A DNA stretch of 46,548 nucleotides, taken from NCBI GenBank assembly GCA_016868475.1, contig VGGU01000013.1, positions 1 through 46,548 of the forward strand. The letters are read 5' to 3'. The notes under the pieces were generated by a model. The model was not told the DNA's origin. It made no database searches and saw only the letters and a list, made by a program, of their open reading frames with translations. Below, piece by piece: positions 8,204-17,575 of this stretch. The DNA is from Bacteroidota bacterium. GTDB lineage: Bacteria; Bacteroidota; Bacteroidia; Chitinophagales; Chitinophagaceae. A program made the translations under genes and the position numbers. Position 1 is the first letter of the stretch. Each line of letters opens with the position of its first letter.

Positions 8204-9559
8204 TTAGTTCTTGATAGACTCATAGCGTTCATTCCATTTCTTTTCCTCGGCCTCCCATTTTGCTTTATCGGCAAAATTTTTGGCTTTATTAGCAGCTATT
8301 TTTTTCAACCCATATATTTCTGACAAATAGCTTGCTACTTTTTTATATTGCTGTTTATCACGGGTTTCCAAGTCTTTCTCAGCAGCTCTGTTGGCAAAAA
8401 TGGTAGCTGCTGCCAAATAAGGGTCTTTAGCAAGCTCCATGGTTTCCCCATACTCCCTATCCAAGGCATCTCGCTTAGCAACGTCTTCCTTTGAGGCCAT
8501 TGTCCCTGGTTTAGTTCTTGCTTTCATCTCTCGGGCGTGTGTATTGCGTTTTTCTTCAACACGGCCTGCCTTATTGATGTAGTGATCTCCTACATAAATA
8601 GAAGGAATTTCATAATCAGGCCTAGACTTAGAAGAACGGGTAAATGCGTCTATCATTTTCTTTTCTAACTCAAGATAATTTTCCGGAAGCACCACTGCTT
8701 CTTCGTCTCTAGGATTCAGCGTATCGTAAATAATTTCGCCAAGCACTTGATTGGCTTTGAAATTGGCCGGATCGGTTGCCAATACTTCTTCTATAGCTAC
8801 AATTTTTTCTGTAAATGTACCGGCCAAGCCAACTGCAAAATCTACTTTATCAAAATCAAAGTAGTCGCTTTTTGGAAAAACTTCCTTGCCCAACATTTTA
8901 TACTTTTCAAAACTGTCCATTTTTTTCTTTCCAAAATGGTAAGTAACTAAATATCTATATACGCCTTCATAGCCATCCCCTCCCACTTTTGCATCAGCTA
9001 GCTTGGTGTAATAAGCAGCTGCATCGTCTTTGAATCCACCTGTTTCAGCAGTGATAGCCGCCAGAATAAGCACATTGGTATCAAGCGAAGAAGTCAATAC
9101 TTTTTGCTTTATCAATAAGTCTGAATAGTGAATGGCTTTTTTTAATTTGTCTAAGGCCTTTTCATAGGTTTTATTCGTGTATTCACTGTAACCAAAGGAG
9201 TAATAGTTTGAATATAGCATGATGATACCGTTCTGGTAGATCGGTTCACTGATCAGGGAAAGTGCAGGATCAAGTTCGCGGTATTTGGTGAATGCAGCAT
9301 CCGCCTCTTCTATTAACTGAGCAGCTGCGGGTGTATCTTTCTTTCCGTCCATATTGGCTACACTTGCATAGACTACGGTCTTTAGAATAAACGCTTCGGG
9401 CTTTGAAGTGTATTTGGCATTGGTGAAAGCCTTATCCAAGTCGGTCTTTGCTTTATCAAGCTGATTGATCATTACTAAAGTTTTCACAGGATCATAATTC
9501 TGTGCCCATCCGGAAAAAGCAATAAAGAGGGCTAATGTAAACAGTATGCTCTTTTTCAT
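8204..9559 (-). CDS. Secreted TPR-like protein of unknown function
   Basis: 451 residues. A clear signal peptide (MKKSILFTLALFIAFSGWAQ) is followed by helical repeats typical of tetratricopeptide solenoids, rich in Ala/Lys/Glu/Tyr (for example YEKALDKLKKAIHYSDLL, ITAETGGFKDDAAAYYTKLADA), and by a charged, coiled C-terminal part (AANKAKNFADKAKWEAEEKKW). It should be periplasmic and probably scaffolds other proteins; I cannot name a partner. It begins 26 bp after the gyrA stop with no promoter element between, so it is probably co-transcribed with gyrA, an arrangement that may be lineage specific. I recognise no enzymatic motif. Confidence 0.85.
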   Translation of the reverse strand: MKKSILFTLALFIAFSGWAQNYDPVKTLVMINQLDKAKTDLDKAFTNAKYTSKPEAFILKTVVYASVANMDGKKDTPAAAQLIEEADAAFTKYRELDPALSLISEPIYQNGIIMLYSNYYSFGYSEYTNKTYEKALDKLKKAIHYSDLLIKQKVLTSSLDTNVLILAAITAETGGFKDDAAAYYTKLADAKVGGDGYEGVYRYLVTYHFGKKKMDSFEKYKMLGKEVFPKSDYFDFDKVDFAVGLAGTFTEKIVAIEEVLATDPANFKANQVLGEIIYDTLNPRDEEAVVLPENYLELEKKMIDAFTRSSKSRPDYEIPSIYVGDHYINKAGRVEEKRNTHAREMKARTKPGTMASKEDVAKRDALDREYGETMELAKDPYLAAATIFANRAAEKDLETRDKQQYKKVASYLSEIYGLKKIAANKAKNFADKAKWEAEEKKWNERYESIKN

Positions 9560-9585
9560 AGAAGTAGGTTGGATATTAAATTAGA

Positions 9586-12117
9586 TTAAATAGTTTCTGG
9601 ATTTTCAGCAGGAATTGTTTCTTCTTCCGCTGTTTCTTGATCGTCTAGGCTGGTAATTGCGGCAATTTCATCTCCATCGTCCAAACGAATGAGTTTCACT
9701 CCTTGGGTAGCTCTACCTTGCTCACTGATACCACTTACTGGCATGCGTATAGTAACGCCACTTTTGCAAGTAATCATTAAATCTTCGGTTGGCGATACAT
9801 CTAAAATGCCTACTACTCCGCCTGTTTTGTCCGTTACATTAATAGTTTTTACGCCTTTACCACCCCTGTTAGTGAATCGGTACTCATCCATAGGTGTTCT
9901 TTTGCCAAATCCTTTATCACTAACTACTAAAACAGTTCTATCGTTTTGTTGTGCCGGATTCACACAAATCATTCCTACTACTTCGTCCTGTTGATCCTCA
10001 ACCTCAATTCCCGCTACGCCAATTGCACCACGGCCGGTTGGTCTAACTTTTTCCTCTGAAAAACGAATAGCACGACCACTCTTAACGGCAAGCATGATTT
10101 CGCTCTGTCCATCTGTCATACAAGCTTGAATTAATTCATCGCCCTCAACAATGGTGATGGCATTAACTCCAGTTTGCCGGGGTCTACTAAAATCTTCCAG
10201 AGCCGTTTTTTTAATTACGCCTTTCTTTGTGCAAAGGATAATGAAATGCGCATTGACAAAAGTTTCATCTTTTAAATCTTTTACATCAAGAATCGCTCTC
10301 ACTTTGTCATCGGGTGGAATTTGCATTAAGTTCTGAATAGCTCTGCCCTTTCCGGTTTTTTCACCTTCCGGAATTTCATAAACATTCAACCAGTACACCC
10401 TTCCTTTTTCAGTGAAAAATAGCATAGTATGGTGCGTGGAGGCAACAAATAGATGCTCTATATAATCTTCCTCTCTGGTTCGCCCTCCGATTACTCCCCT
10501 TCCTCCTCTTCGTTGAGAACGATACTCTTCTGCAGGAGTTCGTTTAATATAGCCCAAATGCGAAATGGTAATCACCACATCTTCTTCTTTGATGAGATCT
10601 TTGATCTTTACTTCATCATCCAAATAGGTAATTTCTGTTTTTCGCGTGTCGGCATATTTTTCTTTAATCTCAATTAATTCCTGTTTTATTAAAGAAAAAC
10701 GCAGCGCCTGATTGCTAAGTAATTCTTCAAGGGATTGTATCAGTTTCATTAATTCCTCGAATTCCTCGCTGATCTTATCGCGCTCCATGCCAGTAAGCCG
10801 CTGTAAACGCATTTCCAGAATAGCTTTGGCTTGCACTTCGTCCAATCCCCATCCGGCATTTACCAATTTGTCTTTTGCGATCTCTGGAGTAGCGGCACTT
10901 CTGATTAATGCTATGACTTCATCCAAATGATCCAAGGCAATCAAATAACCTTTAAGAAGGTGTGCCCTTTTTTGTGCTTCGCCTAATTCAAACTGGGCTC
11001 TCCGGACCACCACTTCATGTCTAAACTCAACAAACTCTTTTATCAGATCTCTTAGGTTTAACGTACGTGGTCTTCCTCTAACAATGGCTACGTTATTGAT
11101 CCCGTATGAGGTTTGAAGATCGGTGTGTTTGTAAAGTTGATTGATGATTACATTAGCAATGGCGTCTTTTCTAAGTTCAATAACCACTCGAGTACCCTCT
11201 TTTTGATTAGACTCGTTGTTAACATGGGTAATGCCTTCGATTACTTTTTCATTAACCAACTCACCTATTCTATTTGTTAAGGCATCTCTGTTAACCTGGT
11301 AGGGAACCTCAGTGATAATCAATTGTTCTTTTCCAGAGGCTTTTATTTCAAAGGATATTTTTCCCCGTACCACTACACGGCCCCTTCCAAAATGCATAGC
11401 CGCTTTTACTCCTTCCATTCCGTAAATAACACCCCCGGTTGGAAAATCAGGTGCTTTTACAAACTGCATCAACTCATCTATGGTACATTCGTTGTTGTCA
11501 ATGTAGGCCACACATCCGTCAATGACTTCTCCTAAATTATGCGGCATCATATTAGTGGCCATCCCCACAGCAATTCCGCTGGAGCCATTTACCAGTAGTT
11601 GCGGAATTCGAGTAGGAAGCACAGTGGGTTCTTCTTCTGAATCATCAAAATTCAGCTGAAAATCAACAGTGTCTTTCTCGATATCGTCAAGCATGTGCTC
11701 CGCTAACTTCTCCAGCCTGGCTTCTGTGTAACGCATGGCAGCGGGACCATCGCCATCCTGATTTCCATAGTTACCCTGCCCATCCACCAAGGTATAACGC
11801 ATGCTCCATTCTTGTGCCATCCGGACCATTGCATCGTAAACAGATGAATCACCATGTGGATGATACTTACCAAGTACTTCTCCCACAATACGAGCTGATT
11901 TTTTGTATGCTTTATTATGGCTAAGTCCCAACTCATTCATGGCATACAAAACCCGACGGTGTACTGGTTTAAGCCCATCTCTTACATCAGGAAGTGCACG
12001 GCCCACAATTACCGACATGGAATAGTCGATATAGGCAGTTTTCATTTGCTCCTCAATGTTTACTGGAATGATCCGATTATGATCATTTGTTTCCAACGGT
12101 TGTTGCAATTCTTCCAT
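9586..12117 (-). CDS. gyrA: DNA gyrase subunit A
   Basis: 843 residues. It is the breakage-rejoining subunit of the type II topoisomerase that supercoils DNA together with GyrB (not in the window). The catalytic tyrosine is Y130 in [10 protein letters not shown]. The quinolone-resistance region reads [17 protein letters not shown], with Ser91 and Asp95 at the positions of E. coli Ser83 and Asp87, so these key residues are of the sensitive type. The C-terminal beta-pinwheel carries the gyrase signature QRRGGRG near residue 530, which separates it from ParC. The tail is acidic ([14 protein letters not shown]). It has its own promoter about 50 bp upstream and a small hairpin at the predicted 5' end of its mRNA. 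Confidence 0.98.
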   Translation of the reverse strand: MEELQQPLETNDHNRIIPVNIEEQMKTAYIDYSMSVIVGRALPDVRDGLKPVHRRVLYAMNELGLSHNKAYKKSARIVGEVLGKYHPHGDSSVYDAMVRMAQEWSMRYTLVDGQGNYGNQDGDGPAAMRYTEARLEKLAEHMLDDIEKDTVDFQLNFDDSEEEPTVLPTRIPQLLVNGSSGIAVGMATNMMPHNLGEVIDGCVAYIDNNECTIDELMQFVKAPDFPTGGVIYGMEGVKAAMHFGRGRVVVRGKISFEIKASGKEQLIITEVPYQVNRDALTNRIGELVNEKVIEGITHVNNESNQKEGTRVVIELRKDAIANVIINQLYKHTDLQTSYGINNVAIVRGRPRTLNLRDLIKEFVEFRHEVVVRRAQFELGEAQKRAHLLKGYLIALDHLDEVIALIRSAATPEIAKDKLVNAGWGLDEVQAKAILEMRLQRLTGMERDKISEEFEELMKLIQSLEELLSNQALRFSLIKQELIEIKEKYADTRKTEITYLDDEVKIKDLIKEEDVVITISHLGYIKRTPAEEYRSQRRGGRGVIGGRTREEDYIEHLFVASTHHTMLFFTEKGRVYWLNVYEIPEGEKTGKGRAIQNLMQIPPDDKVRAILDVKDLKDETFVNAHFIILCTKKGVIKKTALEDFSRPRQTGVNAITIVEGDELIQACMTDGQSEIMLAVKSGRAIRFSEEKVRPTGRGAIGVAGIEVEDQQDEVVGMICVNPAQQNDRTVLVVSDKGFGKRTPMDEYRFTNRGGKGVKTINVTDKTGGVVGILDVSPTEDLMITCKSGVTIRMPVSGISEQGRATQGVKLIRLDDGDEIAAITSLDDQETAEEETIPAENPETI

Positions 12118-12139
12118 GTTAGTTGTTACTATTTTCGAC

Positions 12140-12160
12140 TTGTTTTAATTACTAAAACAA
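12140..12160 (-). other. Inverted repeat at the predicted 5' end of gyrA mRNA
   Basis: Arms TTGTTTTA and TAAAACAA flank a five-base spacer. It begins about seven bases after the gyrA -7 element, so it could form a weak AU-rich 5' hairpin that affects mRNA stability, or it could be a protein site. Evidence is symmetry only. Confidence 0.35.
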
Positions 12161-12166
12161 AGTCTG

Positions 12167-12174
12167 CAAATCTA
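12167..12174 (-). promoter_or_regulatory. -7 element for gyrA
   Basis: Minus strand reads TAGATTTG followed by C, an exact TAnnTTTG match, giving a leader of about 43 bases before the gyrA ATG at 12117. Confidence 0.6.
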
Positions 12175-12265
12175 CCTTTTTATACCCTTATTTCCCAGTA
12201 AAAAATGAGTGCTTTTGCCCCTTATTTTATCCACTATTGTTAATTAAAAAGGGGATATTTGGGTT

Positions 12266-13594
12266 ATGAAAATTGTCTTGTTATTAGGTGCAGGAAAAAG
12301 TGCCACCGTGTTGATAAAATATCTCTTGGAAAAGGCAGCTGAAATGGATTTGAAGTTGATTGTTGCCGACACTAACCTCACATTGATCAACCAAAAAATT
12401 AATGGAAATCCAAGGGGAATTGCCTTGAATCTGGACATTAAAAACGCCGATGAAAGAGCAAAGGCAATTGCCAATGCAGACTTGACTATTTCCTTGCTGC
12501 CACCCCATTTACATATTTTGGTAGCCCGAGATTGCTTACAGTTCAACAAACACCTTTTTACCGCCTCTTATCTGGATAAAGAAGTTGAGGAATTGGAGCC
12601 TGCAATTCGAAGCAAGGGACTCCTTTTCCTTTATGAAATGGGATTGGACCCTGGGATAGATCACATGAGTGCAATAGCGATCCTGGACAAGATCAAGAGC
12701 AAAGGGGGGTCCATTAAATCGTTTGTTTCTCATTGCGGAGGATTGGTTGCTCCTCAAAGCGACAATAATCCTTGGCATTATAAGATTAGCTGGAATCCTG
12801 CTAATGTAGTAGCTGCCGGAAAACAAGGAGCTATCTACAAACAACATAATACCATTCAAGAATTGACCTATGAAAACGTGTTTGATCAAGTACGAACCGT
12901 GTCTATCGAAAAGGCTGGAACTTTAGCTTGGTACCCGAACCGCAACTCTATTCCGTATATTTCTCTGTACCAATTAGAAGAAGCAGAAACTTTTATAAGG
13001 ACTACCCTTCGACATCCAGATTTCATAAGTGGATGGAAAAAATTGATAGCACTTGGACTTACCAACGAGCTACCCCTATCCTACCAAAAGGCCAAATGTC
13101 CTGCTGAAATAGTTCAACAGCTGCTAACCGCCAATCACCAAATAGGGAAATTCCAGCATTGGGTAAAAGAAGATGCACTATTTGAAAAACAAGTAAAATC
13201 CTTAGGTCTTTTATCTTCCTCGATACAAGCAAAAAAAGAAGAGTATTCTCCGGCCAGTTTGTTGCAGGAATTGTTGGAAAGCCAATTGGGTATGAATGAA
13301 AATGACCAGGATCGAGTGGTCATGCAACACGAGATTACTTATTTGTTACAGAATCAAGAATATGCGCTGGTTAGTTCTCTGGTGTTAGATGGGAAAAACG
13401 CAGTTGAAACAGCAATGGCAACAACGGTAGGATTGCCATTAGCCATAGCAACCACTCTCTTTCTGAATAATAAAATTGATTTAATTGGGCTTCAGCGACC
13501 GCTGTCCGCAACGCTTTATCAACAGGTATTGCCCGCTCTAGAAATGGAGGGAGTGCGTTTTATTGAAAAAGAGATAAAAAAGCAAGCTAGCTAG
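12266..13594 (+). CDS. Saccharopine dehydrogenase-family protein (LYS9-like)
   Basis: 442 residues. An N-terminal Rossmann fold opens with VLLLGAGKSAT and VADTNL, followed by the family segment LLPPHLHILVARDCL and YEMGLDPGIDHMSA; the C-terminal dimerisation and substrate domain fills the rest. Close relatives oxidise saccharopine to glutamate and aminoadipate semialdehyde (lysine breakdown) or work in reverse; the G-L-D-P-G-I-D-H core is typical of the LYS9-like branch. The lysine-ketoglutarate reductase partner is not in the window. A degenerate -7-like string (GATATTTG, 12255-12262) lies just before the ATG. The 3' end overlaps the convergent EVE gene by eight bases. The family is certain; the exact reaction is probable. 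Confidence 0.87.
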   Translation: MKIVLLLGAGKSATVLIKYLLEKAAEMDLKLIVADTNLTLINQKINGNPRGIALNLDIKNADERAKAIANADLTISLLPPHLHILVARDCLQFNKHLFTASYLDKEVEELEPAIRSKGLLFLYEMGLDPGIDHMSAIAILDKIKSKGGSIKSFVSHCGGLVAPQSDNNPWHYKISWNPANVVAAGKQGAIYKQHNTIQELTYENVFDQVRTVSIEKAGTLAWYPNRNSIPYISLYQLEEAETFIRTTLRHPDFISGWKKLIALGLTNELPLSYQKAKCPAEIVQQLLTANHQIGKFQHWVKEDALFEKQVKSLGLLSSSIQAKKEEYSPASLLQELLESQLGMNENDQDRVVMQHEITYLLQNQEYALVSSLVLDGKNAVETAMATTVGLPLAIATTLFLNNKIDLIGLQRPLSATLYQQVLPALEMEGVRFIEKEIKKQAS

Positions 13595-13991
13595 CTAAAG
13601 ATAAAATGATGTTCCACTCTTTGGGCGAAACAGACTGCACCGACAAGCGGCTTTGTTTTACCAGGGATATGTTTGCTAATTGATTATTTGCTTTGATTGC
13701 CGCAAGGCTAACTTCTTTTTTTAATTTTTTTATTGGCGCAATATCAACTGCAACCCAGGCTTCGTCATTGCTGGTAGGATCCGGATATGCTTCCTTGACA
13801 ATTTCAACAATTCCTACTATGGCTAATCCTTCATTGCTATGGTAGAAAAAAGCCAAATCTCCTTTTTTCATTGCACGCAGGTTGTTTCTTGCGGCATAAT
13901 TCCTAACTCCATCCCAAAAGGTCTGCTTATCCTTCTCTAATTGCTCCCAGGAATATTTAAAGGGTTCAGACTTTAATAACCAATAAGCCAT
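13587..13991 (-). CDS. EVE-domain protein
   Basis: 134 residues from the ATG at 13991; an ATG at 13997 and longer versions are possible, but the family begins at M-A-Y-W-L-L-K-S-E-P. The sequence has the EVE/PUA-like fold signature: WLLKSEPFKYSWEQL, WDGVRNYAARNNLRAMKKGDLAFFYHS, then IVGIVEIVKEAYPD. EVE domains bind modified bases in DNA or RNA; the bacterial stand-alone proteins are of uncertain role. It is the last gene of a run with pdhA, a TPR gene and a LutA-like gene, 10 bp after the previous stop. Its end overlaps tail to tail with the saccharopine dehydrogenase-like gene. Confidence 0.9.
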   Translation of the reverse strand: MAYWLLKSEPFKYSWEQLEKDKQTFWDGVRNYAARNNLRAMKKGDLAFFYHSNEGLAIVGIVEIVKEAYPDPTSNDEAWVAVDIAPIKKLKKEVSLAAIKANNQLANISLVKQSRLSVQSVSPKEWNIILSLAS

Positions 13992-14001
13992 AAGCATGTG
14001 T

Positions 14002-14721
14002 TTACCAACCAGCTGCCAAAACATCAGCCAAGTGCATTGTTTTTAGCTTGTAGTTTTTTTGTTGGATATAGCCTTGCAAATGCATAAGGCAAGACAGGTC
14101 AGTGGAAATCAAATAATCAGCACCTGTTGCTAAGGCGTGCTCAACCTTTTGTTCCCCCATTGCCATAGAGATGGCTTCAAATTTTACGGCAAAAGTTCCA
14201 CCAAACCCACAGCAAGTTTCTGTTTCATTCATTTCAATTAGCTCTAAGCCCTCAACTTGCTTTAGCAGCTGGCGTGGCTCCTCTTTTATCCCACATTCCC
14301 GCAATGCTGCACAGGAATCGTGATAAGTAGCTTTACCATTTAATGTTGCTCCAAAACGGGTCACTCCCAAATCTTTACATAAAAAATAGGAGAACTCTAC
14401 AACACGTTGTTTCAATTCCTGAACTTCATGATGCAGAGAAGAATTATCGAACAACTGTTGATAATAATTTTTTACAAAGCCTCCACAGGAGGCGCTGGGT
14501 ACAATGATGGGGTCCGAGCCTTTGAAATCAGAGATGAATTTTTGACAAACTTCTTTTGCTTCTTCCCAATAACCTGCATTAAAGGCGGCCTGTCCACAGC
14601 AGGTTTGTTGAGTATTATACGAAACAGTACAACCTGCCTTTTCAAGTACTTTGATCATGTTAAAGGCAGTAGCAGGATACAGCTGATCAATGAAACAGGG
14701 TATGAAAAGCTGAACGTTCAA
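14002..14721 (-). CDS. LutA/YkgE-like cysteine-rich (CCG-domain) protein
   Basis: 239 residues made of two cysteine-rich CCG modules: Cys-Cys-Gly at 41-43 (TQQTCCGQAAFNAG) with C79 (PSASCGG), and Cys-Cys-Gly at 170-172 (TETCCGFGG) with C137 (HDSC). Such domains bind Fe-S clusters and occur in lactate-oxidation LutA and heterodisulfide reductase-like subunits. The usual partners LutB and LutC are not adjacent, so a role in lactate oxidation is possible but not shown. The start is TTG at 14721, supported by the family N terminus (V-Q-L-F-I-P-C-F-I-D). It follows the TPR gene by 10 bp. Confidence 0.88.
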   Translation of the reverse strand: MNVQLFIPCFIDQLYPATAFNMIKVLEKAGCTVSYNTQQTCCGQAAFNAGYWEEAKEVCQKFISDFKGSDPIIVPSASCGGFVKNYYQQLFDNSSLHHEVQELKQRVVEFSYFLCKDLGVTRFGATLNGKATYHDSCAALRECGIKEEPRQLLKQVEGLELIEMNETETCCGFGGTFAVKFEAISMAMGEQKVEHALATGADYLISTDLSCLMHLQGYIQQKNYKLKTMHLADVLAAGW

Positions 14722-14731
14722 CGGCCTGGGG

Positions 14732-15394
14732 TTAATCTTTGCTAGAATATACGCCTAATCGGGCCAGGTTTTTTTCTGCATCAAAGGATTGTTGGCTACG
14801 AGGATATTTAGTGCGAACCTCTTCATAAAGCGCAACCGCTTCAGCAGAATTCTTCATTACTTGATCAGCAAAATAAGCCGCCATAAATAGGTATTCAGGA
14901 GAATTAACTTCATCCTGCTCGAAAAGATGGCCTGCTTTTTTATAGTATTCCAGGGCTTCGTTGTTCTTTCCACTATCTCCGTAAGCGTCTCCCAACAACT
15001 TGAATGCACGAGCCTGAGTGATCTTAGAATCGCTGGAAAACTTTTCAAGATAGCTGATTGCTTTTGCATTATCTCCAATTTTTAGATAGCAACTACCAGT
15101 ATAAAAACAGGCCAGATCTGCCGCCTGTGTGCCCGAATGTTTTTCAATAAACTTGATGAACCCAAGACTTTGTCCATCTCCATTTAATGCCAATGCAATA
15201 GAATCTTTACGATAGTATTCTTCTGCGCGGAACATTGCTTCAATGGCTTTTTTCTCCTTTGGGAGTTGATAAAACTCTTGATAAGCATACCAGACTGCTA
15301 CTGCGCCAATAATGACCAGGGCTGCTAAGCTAAGCTGCTTGCTATACTGATTCCAAAGCTTTGTAATTGCATTCGTAGATTGAGTGGTTTCCAT
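14732..15394 (-). CDS. Membrane-anchored tetratricopeptide protein (YfgM/BamD-like)
   Basis: 220 residues. A short cytosolic N terminus is followed by one membrane helix (LAALVIIGAVAVWYAYQEF, about residues 23-41), then TPR-type helical pairs facing the periplasm (FYTGSCYLKIGDNAKAISYLEKF; AFKLLGDAYGDSGKNNEALEYYKKA; AVALYEEVRTKYPRSQQSFDAEKNLARL). The layout is that of YfgM-like Sec-associated factors, but the similarity is to the fold only. It lies seven bases after pdhA and ten before the LutA-like gene, so it is in their operon; the biological link is not obvious. Confidence 0.85.
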   Translation of the reverse strand: METTQSTNAITKLWNQYSKQLSLAALVIIGAVAVWYAYQEFYQLPKEKKAIEAMFRAEEYYRKDSIALALNGDGQSLGFIKFIEKHSGTQAADLACFYTGSCYLKIGDNAKAISYLEKFSSDSKITQARAFKLLGDAYGDSGKNNEALEYYKKAGHLFEQDEVNSPEYLFMAAYFADQVMKNSAEAVALYEEVRTKYPRSQQSFDAEKNLARLGVYSSKD

Positions 15395-15401
15395 ATCAAT
15401 A

Positions 15402-16397
15402 TTAATCGATTATAAAGGGGTAATTGGTGTCAACGTAAACATCTTTGAGTACTTCACTATCATCTGGCCATGGGCTTTCTTCAGCAAATTGAACAGAGGC
15501 AGCAACCATGCTATCCACTCTATTATTAATGCTGTCCAGAAATTCCTGTGTAGCATATCCTTCAGCAAGTATGGTTTGAGCAATCTGTTGAATAGGATCC
15601 TTGCTGCGATATTCATCCACTTCGTCTTTAGTGCGGTATTTCTGAGGATCACTAACAGAATGCCCTTTGTAACGATATGTTTTTATTTCAAGTAAAGTAG
15701 GTCCTCCTTTTTCACGTGCTCTGTTTACAGCACGAAGAACACCATTATGTACGGCCTCTGCACTCATTCCATCAATAATATCAGCAGGCATTTCGTACGC
15801 ATCAGCTAGTTTGTAAATATCGATGACATTAGAGGTCCTTTGTATGGATGTGCCCATTGCATAATTGTTGTTCTCGCAAATAAAAACAACAGGAAGTTTC
15901 CACAGCATAGCCAGGTTGAACGATTCATGTAATATCCCCTGTCTGGCTGCGCCATCTCCAAAAAATGCTAATACCACATTATCCGTATCTCTGTACTTTT
16001 CTGCAAAAGCAAGACCAGCACCGGTTCCTATTTGAGCTCCAACAATTCCATGCCCTCCATAAAAATTATTGACCTTGCTAAAAAAATGCATACTGCCACC
16101 TTTACCCTTTGCACATCCTGTAGCTTTCCCATATAGTTCAGCCATACAACTGTTTACAGAAACACCCTTGGCTATAGCCAAACCGTGATCGCGGTAAGCA
16201 GTAATAAAAAGATCTGATGGACGGGTAGCAGTCATACACCCTGCCGCAATTGCCTCTTGGCCAACATAGGCATGAAAGAATCCTCTTATTTTACCCTCCA
16301 TTTTATACTTTTCCTCTGCAATCAACTCAAATTGACGGATTAGCTGCATCAGCTCGTACCAGTAGAGGTAAGTTTCATTAGAAAATTTGCTGGTCAA
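15402..16397 (-). CDS. pdhA: Pyruvate dehydrogenase E1 component, alpha subunit
   Basis: 331 residues, usual for the alpha chain of a two-chain E1. It decarboxylates pyruvate with thiamine diphosphate and passes the acetyl group to the E2 lipoyl domain. The ThDP/Mg motif runs from GDGAARQG (147-154) to NNN (176-178). The regulatory-loop region is YRYKGHSVSDPQKYRT, and GGSMHFF is the conserved active-site loop. The start is TTG at 16397: an in-frame TGA lies just upstream and the next ATG would cut conserved sequence. The E1 beta, E2 and E3 genes are not adjacent. It has a promoter element (16418-16425) and heads a four-gene run. Confidence 0.93.
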   Translation of the reverse strand: MTSKFSNETYLYWYELMQLIRQFELIAEEKYKMEGKIRGFFHAYVGQEAIAAGCMTATRPSDLFITAYRDHGLAIAKGVSVNSCMAELYGKATGCAKGKGGSMHFFSKVNNFYGGHGIVGAQIGTGAGLAFAEKYRDTDNVVLAFFGDGAARQGILHESFNLAMLWKLPVVFICENNNYAMGTSIQRTSNVIDIYKLADAYEMPADIIDGMSAEAVHNGVLRAVNRAREKGGPTLLEIKTYRYKGHSVSDPQKYRTKDEVDEYRSKDPIQQIAQTILAEGYATQEFLDSINNRVDSMVAASVQFAEESPWPDDSEVLKDVYVDTNYPFIID

Positions 16398-16417
16398 AAG
16401 GGTTCAATTTTGAGTCG

Positions 16418-16425
16418 CAAAAATA
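16418..16425 (-). promoter_or_regulatory. -7 element for pdhA
   Basis: Minus strand reads TATTTTTG followed by C, an exact TAnnTTTG match 20 bases before the TTG start of pdhA. Confidence 0.55.
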
Positions 16426-16462
16426 AGGGAAAGACCCCACATTAGGTAAATTGCAGCCCAGT

Positions 16463-17557
16463 ATGCCTCAACTCACCCAATTATCACTCACCCAATTTAA
16501 AAACTACGCTTCCAGCCAGTTTTTCTTTGATAAAAGAATTGTTGGGATAACGGGTTTAAATGGGGTTGGCAAAACTAATTTTCTGGATGCTATCCATTTC
16601 TTATGCCTGACTAAAAGTTACTTTACTAAAACTGACCAAGCGGCGGTCCGGCATGGAGAAATTGGTTTTAGGCTTGAGGGGATGTTTGAAAGGTCTTCAT
16701 TTACAGAAAAAGTGAGTTGTGTGTTGCGAGAAAGTGGGAAAAAAGAAATTAGCGTAAATGGATCTTCCATTCAAAAGCAAACAGATCATATCGGGAACTA
16801 TCCATTGATATTCATTGCCCCGGACGACACCTTGCTGATTACAGGCGAAAGTAAAGTGCGTCGAGCTTATCTGGACCAACTAATTGCTCAGCTTTACCCT
16901 GATTATTTGCGAAACTTAATAACGTATAACAAACTTCTCCAGCAACGAAATGCGCTGCTAAAGGAAATGGCTGAAAAAAAAACCAATCATTCAACGGTGT
17001 TGGCAGCCATAGATCAACAAACTATTCCAGCTGGTAATTACTTACACAAAGCCAGGGTCAAGACTATAAATGACCTTATTCCGCAGATCTTGCGGCTATA
17101 CAACAAGATTGCAGAAAAACCTGGTGAATCTACTGAGGAAATTTCCATACAGTTTAATAGTCAGCTGGACCATTTTAATTTTGAACAATTACTTGCGAAC
17201 AATCAGCAAAGAGATATTTTTCTTCAACGGACCACACAAGGGCCTCATCGAGATGATATTTTCATTGGTATGCATGGGCAAGCCTTTAAAGTAATAGCCT
17301 CACAGGGACAACGCAAAAGCCTGCTCTTTGCACTTAAATTGGCCGCTTTGCATATTCTTGAGAAAAAAAATGATAGTCCTCCCCTACTCTTATTGGACGA
17401 CCTTTTTGAAAAGCTTGATGAGGTGCGAGTCCAGAATTTAATCAAGTTGGTGTTTGAGCAAACCGTGTCTCAGGTATTCATTACAGATACATCAGCTAAT
17501 CGATTAGCTTCCAATCTGCAAAAACTTAACCTTCCCTATCAGATTTGTTGCCTGTAA
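16463..17557 (+). CDS. recF: DNA replication/repair protein RecF
   Basis: 364 residues. This SMC-like ATPase helps load RecA at gaps (with RecO and RecR). The Walker A loop is GLNGVGKTN (31-39), the first domain contains QFKNY, the signature region is SQGQRKSLLFALKLA, and Walker B is LLLLDDLFEKLD near residue 310. The ATG at 16463 is chosen over a TTG at 16451, because that TTG falls within a promoter-like string (TAAATTGC) and RecF proteins start just before the first beta-strand. dnaA, dnaN and gyrB are not adjacent, but dciA follows by 18 bp. Confidence 0.95.
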   Translation: MPQLTQLSLTQFKNYASSQFFFDKRIVGITGLNGVGKTNFLDAIHFLCLTKSYFTKTDQAAVRHGEIGFRLEGMFERSSFTEKVSCVLRESGKKEISVNGSSIQKQTDHIGNYPLIFIAPDDTLLITGESKVRRAYLDQLIAQLYPDYLRNLITYNKLLQQRNALLKEMAEKKTNHSTVLAAIDQQTIPAGNYLHKARVKTINDLIPQILRLYNKIAEKPGESTEEISIQFNSQLDHFNFEQLLANNQQRDIFLQRTTQGPHRDDIFIGMHGQAFKVIASQGQRKSLLFALKLAALHILEKKNDSPPLLLLDDLFEKLDEVRVQNLIKLVFEQTVSQVFITDTSANRLASNLQKLNLPYQICCL

Positions 17558-17563
17558 TCCTCT

Positions 17564-17571
17564 TATTTTTG
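17564..17571 (+). promoter_or_regulatory. -7 element for dciA
   Basis: TATTTTTG matches TAnnTTTG and ends four bases before the dciA ATG, in the short recF-dciA gap. dciA may therefore also be expressed from its own nearly leaderless transcript. Confidence 0.5.
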
Positions 17572-17575
17572 TAAT

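Noticed and set aside
11703-11936. Small frame inside gyrA in another phase
   Set aside because: It overlaps the most conserved part of GyrA, including the quinolone region, and has no independent start signal.
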